From Capitulum mitella (Eukaryota; Arthropoda; Thecostraca; Pollicipedomorpha; Pollicipedidae), in contig CP099844.1 of the NCBI GenBank assembly GCA_030062745.1, positions 24,304,596 to 24,368,595 of the forward strand: a stretch of 64,000 nucleotides of DNA, given 5' to 3'. Position 1 is the first letter of the stretch; each line of letters opens with the position of its first letter. The notes beneath the pieces were generated by a model, which did no database searches, was not told the origin of the DNA, and was given only the letters and a program-made list of their open reading frames with translations. A program made the position numbers and the translations under genes. Positions 1 through 10,000 of the stretch are shown one piece after another.

Positions 1-1415
1 GGAAATAAATAATGCATCTGAAACAGCCACATTTACTAAAAGAACACATCCCACAATGAGAACAATGAAAAGTTGTGTGAAAACATGTCTTGCAGTTCTG
101 TGCTACCATGCCTGTATGACTCTTACCATGCAAATGTCTTTGTTAAATAGCTTAAGTGGATGATAACTCCCAGCCCTGGTGACACTGTATTTTTTACAGA
201 TAACACTTTTTTGAAATCTTGGTAACAGTGTAGAAGGCTTGATAATGTACAGTAATAATATATGATAATACATAGTGTATGTACATACAAATTATTACTG
301 TATGGCCAGTCTAGCACACAGTCCCCATTTAGATACAATCTAATACCATGCTTCTCATGACCTGACCTCTGGGATGGAATCAAGTCTGATAGCACCTCTT
401 TATCAGATGATAACACTGTACATGATATATGCAGCCTCTGGTATCCCATATGGTGTTTTGGCATGGCTTTGCATGTGATTGAACATTTCTGATCTTTATT
501 TCTGAGTATGTAGTCGAGTACCCCATGTTCTCTTGGAAGAGGGTGAAGCAACCACTACACCCCATGACATGCCAGAGTTAGGTGGCAAATTTGACAAGCT
601 GCCATGAAATCATAGCTTTGTCTGGCAGTATGGGAATTTGTTGTATTTGTACCAGTTGTCATTGATGGATCAGAAGATGCTCTTTCCAGTGGTAGACATT
701 TCAAGCAGAGCAAAAGCATCCTGAGTTGTAGTCCTCCAGCATTGCCATTGTATGAGTTAGTATGATGGATAGAAGTATTTTGTTATTTTTCTGGTTTAAG
801 TAGGCTTCAAGGAGGCCATTTCAAATTATTTAGTATAATTAGCATGCTCTGGGTCAAGTACAGAAATAGGCAAGCCAACAGGGGCTCCATAACTAAATTG
901 GGTTACGACTGTCATGAAGATATTTTAGGTCATCTTGGTTCTTCCTTAAAAGGAGAGGAAGCTGTCCATTTGGGGCAAATTGAGGCAGTGTTTACAAATG
1001 AAATTTGGTCTTAAAATACAGTTTCTTATCAGCTTTCAGTCAGCTTACCTGAAATCAGCAATAGATATTAATCAACCAAATGAAATCAAGCTGTTCCAAT
1101 AAAAAATCCCAAAATTGGTAATGCTCAGAACAGCTGATGTGATTAATTAGTGTGGCTGGCAGTGTGTCTTTTTGGGGTTTGAAATGGATATGATCCATTT
1201 GTCATCAGCTGTGTAAAAGTGTAACACACAGGTTTTAATATGACACCTTGCATGAATGGCTATTTGTTGTTCAATGACTTTTGTGTGGAGGGGCATTGTT
1301 ACTATAGCTGAAAATTGAAATATATTTTAAGGAACAAATATTTGGATGGCTGCACTTGGAATATTCGGATTGAACGTTCAAATCTTTTAAAATTTGTACC
1401 ATTACATCGTAACAG
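1..1415. other. AT-rich stretch with no gene seen
   Basis: No open frame here has family-like motifs or well-placed splice sites on either strand. The composition is AT-rich, like 55.4-60.1 kb. It could be intron of the gene whose candidate exon begins at 1416, or intergenic. Confidence 0.5.
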
Positions 1416-1562
1416 GTGCGGTCGGAGCAAGATGTGAACATAAGACAGATTGACAATTACATGAACAAGTTGCAGAACTTAAAAGCTGCCGCTGGCGCCC
1501 AGCACCGGGCGGACGGCGGCCGGGCGCTGCCGAGACACGGCAGGAGTATGGTGTCAGGAGCA
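1416..1562 (+). CDS. Candidate internal exon of an unrecognised coiled-coil protein
   Basis: A 49-codon block is framed by an AG acceptor at 1414-1415 and a GTGAGT donor at 1563, both phase 0. Its first half reads like a charged amphipathic helix (residues around RQIDNYMNKLQNLK), consistent with coiled coil. Its second half is GC-rich with R/G/A-rich low-complexity residues, a sharp change from the AT-rich upstream DNA. The frame stays open past the donor to a stop at 1598, so it could instead be a terminal exon. I do not recognise the protein and cannot see neighbouring exons. The rest of the gene would lie upstream of the window or downstream in DNA now occupied by the LINE. The main support is the sharp rise in coding-like composition exactly between good splice signals. 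Confidence 0.4.
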
Positions 1563-2630
1563 GTGAGTGCTCGGATTGACATTTATACTGCTGTGTAACT
1601 AAAGGTGCAAACTTTAGTAGCACACAAGAATGTACTCTGGGATGATTAGTTCGAGAAGAAGAGATAAATATGGGAAGCATCGATTGTCTGCTCCCACTCC
1701 TCTCCACCATATCCATAGGCATTATTAGAATAACCTTAAGGAACTGTCTACGCACTTTTTTGCGTCCGTTGAGGGAAGCAGAACGCTGTAAGGGTTGTGC
1801 TAAGTACAGTTTGTGTAAAAAACGTGTTTTTACTGGAAGTTTGAGTTCTTGTGGCCAGGATAGTCCGGTGAAGAACGTGCGGTGACGCAGTTGGTCGTTT
1901 CGATTTCGGATTATACGCCCTGATAACCATACGAATGTTGGAAAATCAGCACATGTGGAAAAGCTTGTTAACCTGTCTTCATCTCATTAGAAAAAGCGGT
2001 CTCTGCCTGCCATTGTTAGACATGGAACAAGTGTGAGACATCTCCCGATCATTGTTGAAAAAACTGTCGCTTTCTGGTGTCAAGGAGCACCAAAAAATTT
2101 ATACTCCAAGAAAAATTTTGTACTCCAAAATGGTCATTTGCTCCCCCCCCCCCCAAGAAAAAGACAAGGGTATTCCTACTGAACCAGAGTTTGAAGTTCC
2201 CCAGTGTCCCCCTCTGGTTGATGGTTTACCATCCATACTCAGCTGCTGAAGTACACTCTGAACTTACGGCCAGCCTTAACTCCCCCCCCCCCCCCGATGA
2301 ACGACTCTGGTGACCTACCATGTAAACACAGGAAACTAGTTTGTTCCCCGAAACGGAGCCACTGGATCGGCCCCTGCTGGCCACATGCTGGCAAAGCACC
2401 TTGTTAGTCCATGTTTCTCACATAAACTCACAAAAACGCATGACATTTTATACTCCAAAAGAGAATTTGTATTACGACACCAGGAAGAAAAACCAGGTTT
2501 CCAACATTGCTCTCGATCTTACTCATCGCCCCAGGAAATATAACGGACAAATAAGTCCACCGTGGGAAAGGGGGGGGGACATATGCCAATGTCACCCTCA
2601 GCGTTGCTCTTATCCATACGCTTGGATTTT
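1563..2630. other. Non-coding stretch with poly-C tracts
   Basis: No gene is seen. Two pure C runs occur at 2143-2154 and 2282-2295. Two short segments near 2100 and 2450 share an ATACTCCAA-type motif, which suggests decayed repeat DNA upstream of the LINE. Confidence 0.4.
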
Positions 2631-2682
2631 AGCGTCCCACAGGGATCTGTTATCGAACCCATACTTTTTTGCATCGTCGTAG
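2631..2682 (+). repeat. Displaced fragment of the LINE RT core
   Basis: About 52 bp match the RT palm segment at 5196-5248 almost base for base, with only a few differences. Both encode a VPQGSVI(G/E)PILF-type motif. The fragment sits 2.5 kb upstream of its equivalent, without flanking RT sequence, so it comes from another insertion or from rearrangement. Confidence 0.7.
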
Positions 2683-3512
2683 CCAGGGCAGTTGGCGCTG
2701 GCTGCGCTGCGCCGTGTTGCCTCGCCGTACTGTGTTTGTTTACTTGAATCACGTCTTTTTAAACTTCTTGGAGAGTAGGGATATCCACAAGTTAATTGTA
2801 AATTGTTTGTTTTGCGATATCTGTGCCCTTTTTGTCGCCGTGCCGCCGGTGAGTGATTCTACAGCGCCTTCATCTGCAAGCGCCGCGCCGGATTTGCCTC
2901 TGTTTACATCCTCGGTTGTCACGGTGTTGAACCCGGTGACCTTGGCCCGAGACCTGGGTCGGACCGACCCATTGACCTCGAACAGACAGCCAGCGGCAGG
3001 GGTCCGACTGATGCCAAGCTATGGTGCTGCTATCTACACGCGACAATGGCTACTTCGGCTTCGGAGGTCGTCCACCCGCCCACCGGGGACAGTCTTAGAC
3101 CGACTGAAACACCTCAGCCTGCTAAGGAGGAAACGGGGCGTCCGCGGCGGCAGGAAAGCTCGGCGACCTAGACAAATCATCGAAGGTAACCGACAAATGC
3201 ACCCTGATGCAACTGACTCGACCAAAGACACTACTCTGAGCCGCCCCCGCGTCTCTCGGTGACGCAGACTGGCGGTGGCGGCTGCGGCGCCTAATCTTCC
3301 GGTGCGGTCCTCTATGAACATGTCATCTGAACGTCCGTTCATTAACGGCGAAACTCGAGAAAGTGAATGCGCGTCGAATATAGGAGTAATTGCACATACT
3401 GTTCCTGTCAGAGACATTTCTGACACAGGATGTGTTAATGGACTTTCTTGTTTTTTTTTTCGACTATAAAATCTACTAAGCAGACTGACGTCAGCCTCGC
3501 CATAAACGGTCG

Positions 3513-3975
3513 GTGGTGCACGGCGGCGGAGCGGCGATCGTCTGCTGGGACTGTCTGAAGGTGGAGGTCCTCGAAATAGAGGATGCGGACCCTGCGGTAG
3601 ACGCTCTCTGGTTGTTCGTGTCCCGCCGCGGGCGTGCTCTGCCGGTCAGAGCCATCTACCGGCCACCGGACAGCGCCGTCTCCAGCTTCCTGAACTCACT
3701 TCGAGACCAGCTGCGGGACGCGATGTCGGAAGGAAAGCCGCTGTTCCTGCTCGGAGACATCAACATAGACGTATCGAGTCACGACACGCCGGACGTCGGG
3801 AGATGTCTGCAGCTTCTGACAGAAATTAATCTTCAGTAACTTGATGAGCCCACTCACCTATCGCCCAGACTAACAATACTGGATCATGTCATCATGAACC
3901 AACCAAACCTGCACGCGACTGTGCGGGTTCTCGGCAGCGCACTGAGCGACCACCAGCCGGTCGCCTGCTGTGTTC
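3513..3975 (+). pseudogene. LINE endonuclease-domain remnant
   Basis: The frame at 3513-3839 carries YRPP and LLGDIN blocks, typical of the apurinic-like (EEP) endonuclease of non-LTR elements. The third expected block, SDHQPV, follows in a shifted context at about 3945. A stop at 3837-3839 and the frame change before SDHQP show the domain is broken. Only part of the domain is recognisable, because the usual N-terminal catalytic residues are not evident. It belongs to the element running to 6285. Confidence 0.6.
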
Positions 3976-4654
3976 CGCTGCCGAGGGTCCGCATCGCACC
4001 GGAAACCCACCAGATCAGATGTTGGGACAGAACAGACTGGGACGCCGCCTGCCTCGACTTGCTGCTGACGGACTGGACGCCGGTGTACGTCGCCGGTGTA
4101 CGTACGAGGCAGTGGACGTCGACAGCAAGCTGCGCGAGTTCATGCGCGTCTGGGATGATGTCATCAACCGCCACTATGCAATGACGCGGGTACGCCCTGG
4201 CCGTAAAAGATGTTGCCCTTGGCTTATTGACGATCCAGAACTGCGCGAGCTGATGTCACAGCGTGATCAGGTCATAGAGGACTGGCTCGTCTCCGCAAGG
4301 ACGATCACCGCGACGTCTACCGGAGACTGCGCAACCATGTCAGGAACCGGTTAGGGCGTGCGCGAAAGGACTTTCTGTGTGATCAGCTGGCAAGGGAAGA
4401 CTCGTGGCTTTTGGAGTCGGTGTAACCAGTTCGCCGAAAATGCAACTGCTGGTCACACCGGCTCGTCGAACAGTGAACTCGGAACTGTAAAGGCCGACCT
4501 GTTCAGTGCGTATTTTGCCAGTCTTGGTTCCACCATTGCCTCTGCGCTACAATCTGACGCCCAGACTTGCACCAGAGATCCGCTCCCCTATGGTGTGCGC
4601 CTCAAGCTTTGAGCTGAGGCCAGCCACGCTTCCCGACTGTCGGCTGCTGTACGC

Positions 4655-5420
4655 CGAATGAACAGCTTTAGAGCTGTCGGATTGGATGGAGTGCCTATCC
4701 TGGTGGTGCGTCGCTGCTTTGATGTTATAGGGCCACTGTTGTTGCACTTGATCAACACTCCCATCGTTAGTGGTGTGTTCCCAGAGAGATGGAAGGTAGC
4801 ATGTGTGGTTGCTCTGCAAAAGGCCGGTGACCGCAGCCTGGCGAGCAATTACCGACCAACTGCTCCCATTCATGTCCAGAATCGCTGAAGTGTCGTTTGT
4901 ACCCAGTTAAATGATTATCTGAAAGACATCCATTTGCTCAGCGACTGCCAGTACGCTCACCGCCGCGGCCATTCTGCGGAGGACGCTGCGCTCGATTCTG
5001 TTTCATTCAAGCAGACCGCTATCGACAAAATCGATAGCGGTCTGCTTGCGTCGGTAACGACGATAATTTCAAGCAAGGCCTTGGACAGTGATGATCCTCC
5101 TGCGCACGCCGGCATGGTATGGTATTCCATCCCACTGGTTCCATGGCTACCTCAGCGACCGTTGGCAGGTGGTTGGGGGTAAGGTCGAGGCCTTGGCGTC
5201 CCACAGGGATCTGTTATCGGACCCATACTTTTTAGCATCGTCGTTGCCGACCTCCCGAGCTTTCTTCTCCATGGTCGTCTGCTGTGCTATGCGGATGACG
5301 CGCAGCTCCTCGACAGGTCGCCGCCTGACAATGATAGTTTACTGCAGCCCAAAATTCGCCTAGTGGAGTCAATGGCATCTGTGCACAACTGGTTAAAAAA
5401 ACAACTTTGAAGATGAACGC
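4655..5420 (+). pseudogene. LINE reverse-transcriptase remnant
   Basis: Recognisable RT blocks appear in several frames: a GLDGVP segment and a PERWK segment near 4685-4795, an NYRP block near 4850, a short block at about 5130 (WYGIPSHWF), GVPQGSVIGPILF at 5195-5233, and the catalytic YADD at 5288-5299 followed by AQLL. The order and spacing fit the RT fingers and palm of LINE elements. Several frame changes and stops separate the blocks. An 18-bp perfect inverted repeat interrupts the region at 5008-5048. The domain cannot be expressed as one protein. Confidence 0.75.
5008..5048. repeat. Perfect 18-bp inverted repeat with 5-nt loop
   Basis: The arms at 5008-5025 and 5031-5048 are exact reverse complements, separated by CAAAA. 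It lies inside the LINE RT remnant and would form a strong hairpin. See findings. Confidence 0.95.
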
Positions 5421-5509
5421 GTCAGAAGCCGATTTTGTTCTTCTTGGTATCAGAAAATCTGTGGAAAAGGCTTCCCATTTTCAGTTCAGTTTTTTCTGAT
5501 GCCTCATTT

Positions 5510-6121
5510 CAGTCTTCGGACACGATCAAAATTTTGGGAGTGACCGTGGACTGACCTGGGATCGGCACGTCTCCACAGCTGTGCGCCGGTGCTACGGCAT
5601 CCTCTTTTCTGTGAACAGATTTCGACGTCACTTTACTACCAAAGCCCTCATTCTGATCATTCAGGCCCTTGTTTTCTCTCAAATCATCTACTGCTTGCCA
5701 ATCTGGAGTGGAGCAGCCAACTATCAATTACATCGGATTCAAAAAGTTATCAGCTTTGCGGCTCGGGTAGTGACCGGTGTACAGCGCCGCGATCACATCA
5801 TACCTGCCCTAAAATCATTTCGCTGTTGTCATGTCAAGAATCGGCGAGCTGGTCGTGGAGTGCGACTGCCTGAAGGTTTACCGCGCCTTCCATGATGCCA
5901 ACTCCCCGGTGGCCGCCCAGACCACGTTTACTGGCCGATGTGACCTGGCTGTGCGCGATACCCGCCTGACGCGCCCGGAACGGCTCCACCTGCCGAGAGT
6001 GTGGCTTGCCAGCACCCAGAGATGCTTCGTGTACCGGGCAGCGTCGGAGTGGAATAGCTTGCCCAGTGAGGCTCCGCGCGCTTCCAGGATCTGTGAGTTT
6101 AGGGCGGCAACCCGCGGGTGA
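5510..6121 (+). pseudogene. LINE C-terminal region remnant
   Basis: The frame downstream of the RT reads ILGVTVD and LTWDRHV, then a block around LIIQALVFSQIIYCLPIW, then after a shift a block with ASEWNSLP near 6045-6070. This combination is common in the region following RT in CR1/Jockey-type LINEs from marine invertebrates (family knowledge). The final frame closes at 6119-6121. Frame changes occur near 5550 and 5830. Confidence 0.6.
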
Positions 6122-6424
6122 CCCAGGTCGAGAATTCAACTGGATCTGTGGACTTTCTTCTCGTTTGTAATGCGTATCTTTTTTGCGTTGTGCGATTTAG
6201 CGACGTTTTATTTAATGTGCTTTTGTATGACGTGATGTCCTGAAAGAACTGTGCTCGCACGGATGGACACTAAATAGATAAACCAGACTGGATTCAACTT
6301 AACTTGTGCATCGTACAGCGTGATGCGCAGAATCCGGAACAAAGTTATACCATGTGTGAATTGGCATTCTGCGTGGTCGTGCATGATTTGGCTGGCATAT
6401 TTCTGCAGATTTTGCAGCGAAAGC

Positions 6425-6600
6425 CCGAAGAATATTCGAATCAGCTGGCATTCAAATATTCGGCGAATGTTGGGATGAAAGCTGGTCAGCCGAATACTCA
6501 CTAAGTATTTGGGTCCTCAAATCAAGGTCTGAACATTCGCCGAATCCGAATATTCGACCGAATATACGAACTGTCCGAATCCGAATTCTCATCTCTAGTC
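6425..6600. repeat. Cluster of CGAAT/ATTCG motifs
   Basis: A dense run of ATTCG, CGAAT and CCGAAT words occurs in both orientations over about 170 bp between the LINE tail and the RBX2 first exon. No regular period is visible. It may be a decayed satellite or a regulatory cluster. Confidence 0.6.
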
Positions 6601-6839
6601 GTTATCCAACTTTTAGCCAGAAAACCAATTTCTTTCCTTAAAACTTCTCTTACTGAACACTTTTGCATTTGTTACTAGAAAGATCACTGTCGTCCTTGTG
6701 TGCTGGATACAAGACCGTTTTGGATAGCGAATTCTGTGCACGCAAAAGCACTTACAAATCATCCACGCAACATACCCTGTTTCGTCTTAGGATAGCAGAT
6801 CCATCGCAGAGTTTATGTGGCATATCGTGTGTTGCAGTG

Positions 6840-7014
6840 ATGGAGGCTAGCAACAATAACAATAATGTGGAGCCGGCGCCGGCCGATCCGATGGAGGTGG
6901 ATGCGGTGACACGGCCTGAAAGGATGTTTACGCTGAAGAAGTGGAACGCAGTGGCCATGTGGCGCTGGGATGTGGAGTGCGACACGTGCGCCATCTGTCG
7001 GGCGCAAGTCATGG
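6840..7014 (+). CDS. RNF7: RNF7 coding exon 1
   Basis: 58 codons plus 1 nt. It encodes the variable N-terminus, the cullin-binding strand and the first zinc ligands (CDTCAIC). The donor GTGAGT begins at 7015. Confidence 0.93.
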
Positions 7015-10000
7015 GTGAGTCTTCGTATGCTCCCGCCAGGTGACCATGTGCATGCTGATTCTTGTAGTTCGCGTGTTCCCTACGTGTGGTTACCGTTTGA
7101 CTGAGATAATGGAAGAAAATCGTACTGTACTCCGATTAACTAGCGCAAGATGTCGTTTTCGAGCTGCTTCTTCAGATTAATGTGAGCAGATAAATGTATC
7201 AAACTCTAAAATGAACCCAATATGTACGAAAGATGTAGTTGAACCCGAGTTGGAAAGCCTGGGGTACAGCTTAAACTACTGGTTCTGTAGTGCTCTTTTA
7301 TCTCGTAAGCGTCTTAGTTTTCTGGCTGATGGGCTTTTTTGATAAGCTTCTCCGGTTTGCTCGGGATATTTCTAAGCTCGACCACATTGGTTTGTAAAAG
7401 TAAAAGAGAAAGGTGCGGATAGGATGGTTGGTCGGATGAACCCTTTTCCGCGGGAACTAACGGCGTGCTTCGCACGCAGCAAGATAAGCTTGTATTCAGG
7501 GCATTCCCAGATATTTATTACTTCCAACGACAGTCTTTACTTGGTCGTCTTTCAGTTTAAGTTGGGGGAATGTGTGGTTGCCGGATTCTTATAGGGTAGC
7601 TGCGCGGACGTCTTGTTTGCTCGGGCTGTTTTACTCGGGGCTCGTGAAGTGGTCGGTAGGGACAGAACCCCTCCAGTGCTGGGCTGTGTATGGGACCTGT
7701 CCGTGAGCGCGTTCTCCACGCCTGAAGTCAAATTTCGGGGCTGTTCTTCGTGCAGTTCTCACCATCACCCTGTTATGACCTGCATTGTGGGGCTCCTCTT
7801 TCGATCGCGCCATGGGCTAAGTCTTCTTCCTTGTTTGGTGTCTCGTGAAGTGCGCGGTTAACCGCGGTACGGGCGTTACCCGTGATTAATGGCAGCTTCT
7901 GGCTTCCATAAGTGCTATCTCGAGGCCGTTGCATTCGTTGTGTGGCGCTTATCACGCCGTAAACAGCCGTTGTAGCAACATTATATTTATTAAGTTATAA
8001 CTGTCATGAGGCGGCGATATGTACACGTTCTCACATACATAAACGCGTGGAAAGGCACGCCAGTAACATGTTTACGGGCAACATGCTCTACGGGCAGCTC
8101 AAAAGGCCGCCATACTGCGCGTGGCGGATGCACTACCCTTTGTACAAACAGCGCGCGCGTACAACGTCTCGGGGCAACGAGCAACGATACCAACAAAGGC
8201 CGGCATGGCGGACCTTGGGAGAGGGTTTATCACACACGTGAGCGCTGGAGTGGTCTGGTCCTGGCTCAGACGGCCGCCAGCGAGGCCGAGGGCCGCTTCT
8301 TCATGCTGCCCTGCCGCACGGTGAAGAGGTTCTTCTCGATGTCCTCGAGCGTCTTGCCCTTGGTCTCGGGCATGCAGCCGGCCGTGAAGAGCAGTCCGAC
8401 CGCCGTGGACACGCAGAACAGCCAGAAGGTGCCGTGCGCGCCGATCGAGTGGATCAGGTCGGTGAAGGTCTTGGTGACGACAAAGGTGCAGGCCCAGTTG
8501 AATGCGGTGGCGATGGAGCCGGCGCTGCCGCGGATGCGGCCCGGCAGGCCCTCGCCCAGGAACAGCCACGGGATCGGCCCCCAGCCGACGGAGAACGCCA
8601 CCACGAACACCATGAAGCTGACCAGCGGCAGCCAGCCGAGTTCGGCCACCAGCGCCGCCTTCTGCGGCATCGCGTCCTTCATGTAGAAGAAGCCCCCCAG
8701 GATGGCAAGGCTGATGATCATCAGCACGCTGCTGATGTAGAGCAGCACCTTGCGGCCCAGCCGGTCGATCATCACGTTGGCGATGAAGGTGGCGCCGAAG
8801 TTGACCAGGCCGACCACGATGGTGCTCAGGTTGCCGTCGATGGTGCTGCCGGCGATCTTGAAGATGCTGACCGAGTAGAAGATGACGGCGTTGATGCCGG
8901 ACATCTGCTGGAAGAACATGAGCGCCAGGGAGATGGCCAGGGCGCGAAGGTAGTGCGGCGAGAGCAGGTCGCGCAGTGAGCTGTGAGTGCGCTGCGCCTC
9001 GGTGATGTGCTCCGTGATGGCGCTGAGCTCGTCTGCGATGTTGACGTCCTTCCCGCGCAGCCAGCGCAGCGACTTGGCGGCCTCCTTCATCTTGCCTGTG
9101 GGGAGACGCACGCTGTTCAGTGCCGACACGGGCGGACGTCAGCCGAACGACTCGGAGCTGAGGGCAAGCTGTACCAGACCTCGTAATGCAAACCAATGAA
9201 TTCCTTACACGCTTTGTTCTTGTCAAATGCAGTCAAGAAATACGCCGGAGAATTCGGACATTCAGATTGGATGCTAAGAAAATGCCTTGGGCATACAGAT
9301 TGAACGTTAAGAAAATGCCAGTGCCTCAAGTCGGCAAATGGCCTGAGCAAGTCTGTGCCAGACGAAACATGATGGCGTGGGCGCACACACCAAGCCGTGG
9401 ATCGCTCACCGTGCGAAATGTACCAGCGCGGTGTCTCCGGCACGAACCACATCATGATGAGGAACGGCACCGGAATGCAGCCGGCGAACAGCGCCAGGTG
9501 GTCCCATCTCAGGTACGTTCCCACGAGGAAACATACCAAGATGCCTGCCGGAGAGGGCCACTGTCAGGTCGGAGGCACCGGGCGACCGCGGGCGGGCCGG
9601 GGAGACATTGAGACTCACAACGTAATGCTGACGGCGAGTGAGTGGAGACGAACGGAAGCTTTGGTTGATACGATTTCCTTTCATGGCACAGAGAACGTTA
9701 TTTATCCGTGGTGGTGCGGTTGTCCAAGCGGCTCTCAGCGCTGTCGCAAACGCTGTATTTGTAACAAGTCCGTTGTATGCCCTAACCGCTGCGGTGAGCA
9801 TCGCGCCGGCGTCTGTTCACTCCAGTAGTGATGGGCAGAAACTCACCGGTGTTGCCAATAGTGGTGGGCAGCAGGCCGAGCGTGCCGCGGATGTCCGGCT
9901 GGATCGTCTCTCCCAGGTAGACGGGCATGGCCAGAGACAGCACGCCGATGCACAGGCCGGCGATGCCGCGCGCCACGTAGATCATGTAGACGTCCTGCGC

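Larger units (their letters stand above)
2631..6285 (+). mobile_element. Degenerate non-LTR retrotransposon (LINE), Jockey/CR1-like
   Basis: In order along the + strand there are endonuclease-like segments (a YRPP block near 3655, a GDIN block near 3760, SDHQPV near 3945), a reverse-transcriptase region (about 4655-5420) and a C-terminal segment ending at a TGA at 6119-6121. A T-rich 3' tail with TAAATAGATAAA lies near 6270. The reading frame is broken many times by stops and shifts, so no intact ORF remains. The part before about 3480 (a 197-codon open frame at 2669-3262) may be ORF1 or unrelated flank; I cannot tell. The EEP-type endonuclease followed by RT is the usual layout of the Jockey, CR1 and I groups. 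The exact clade would need an RT phylogeny. Both ends are approximate. Confidence 0.75.

Noticed and set aside
2669-3262. 197-codon + ORF at the LINE head as a definite ORF1 protein
   Set aside because: No zinc-knuckle, PHD or esterase motif is visible. Kept only as a possibility within the mobile-element entry.
8099-9226. 375-codon minus frame and 181-codon + frame overlapping the last Tret1 exon
   Set aside because: Shadow frames of the real Tret1 exon; only the 8266-9095 frame shows sugar-porter motifs.
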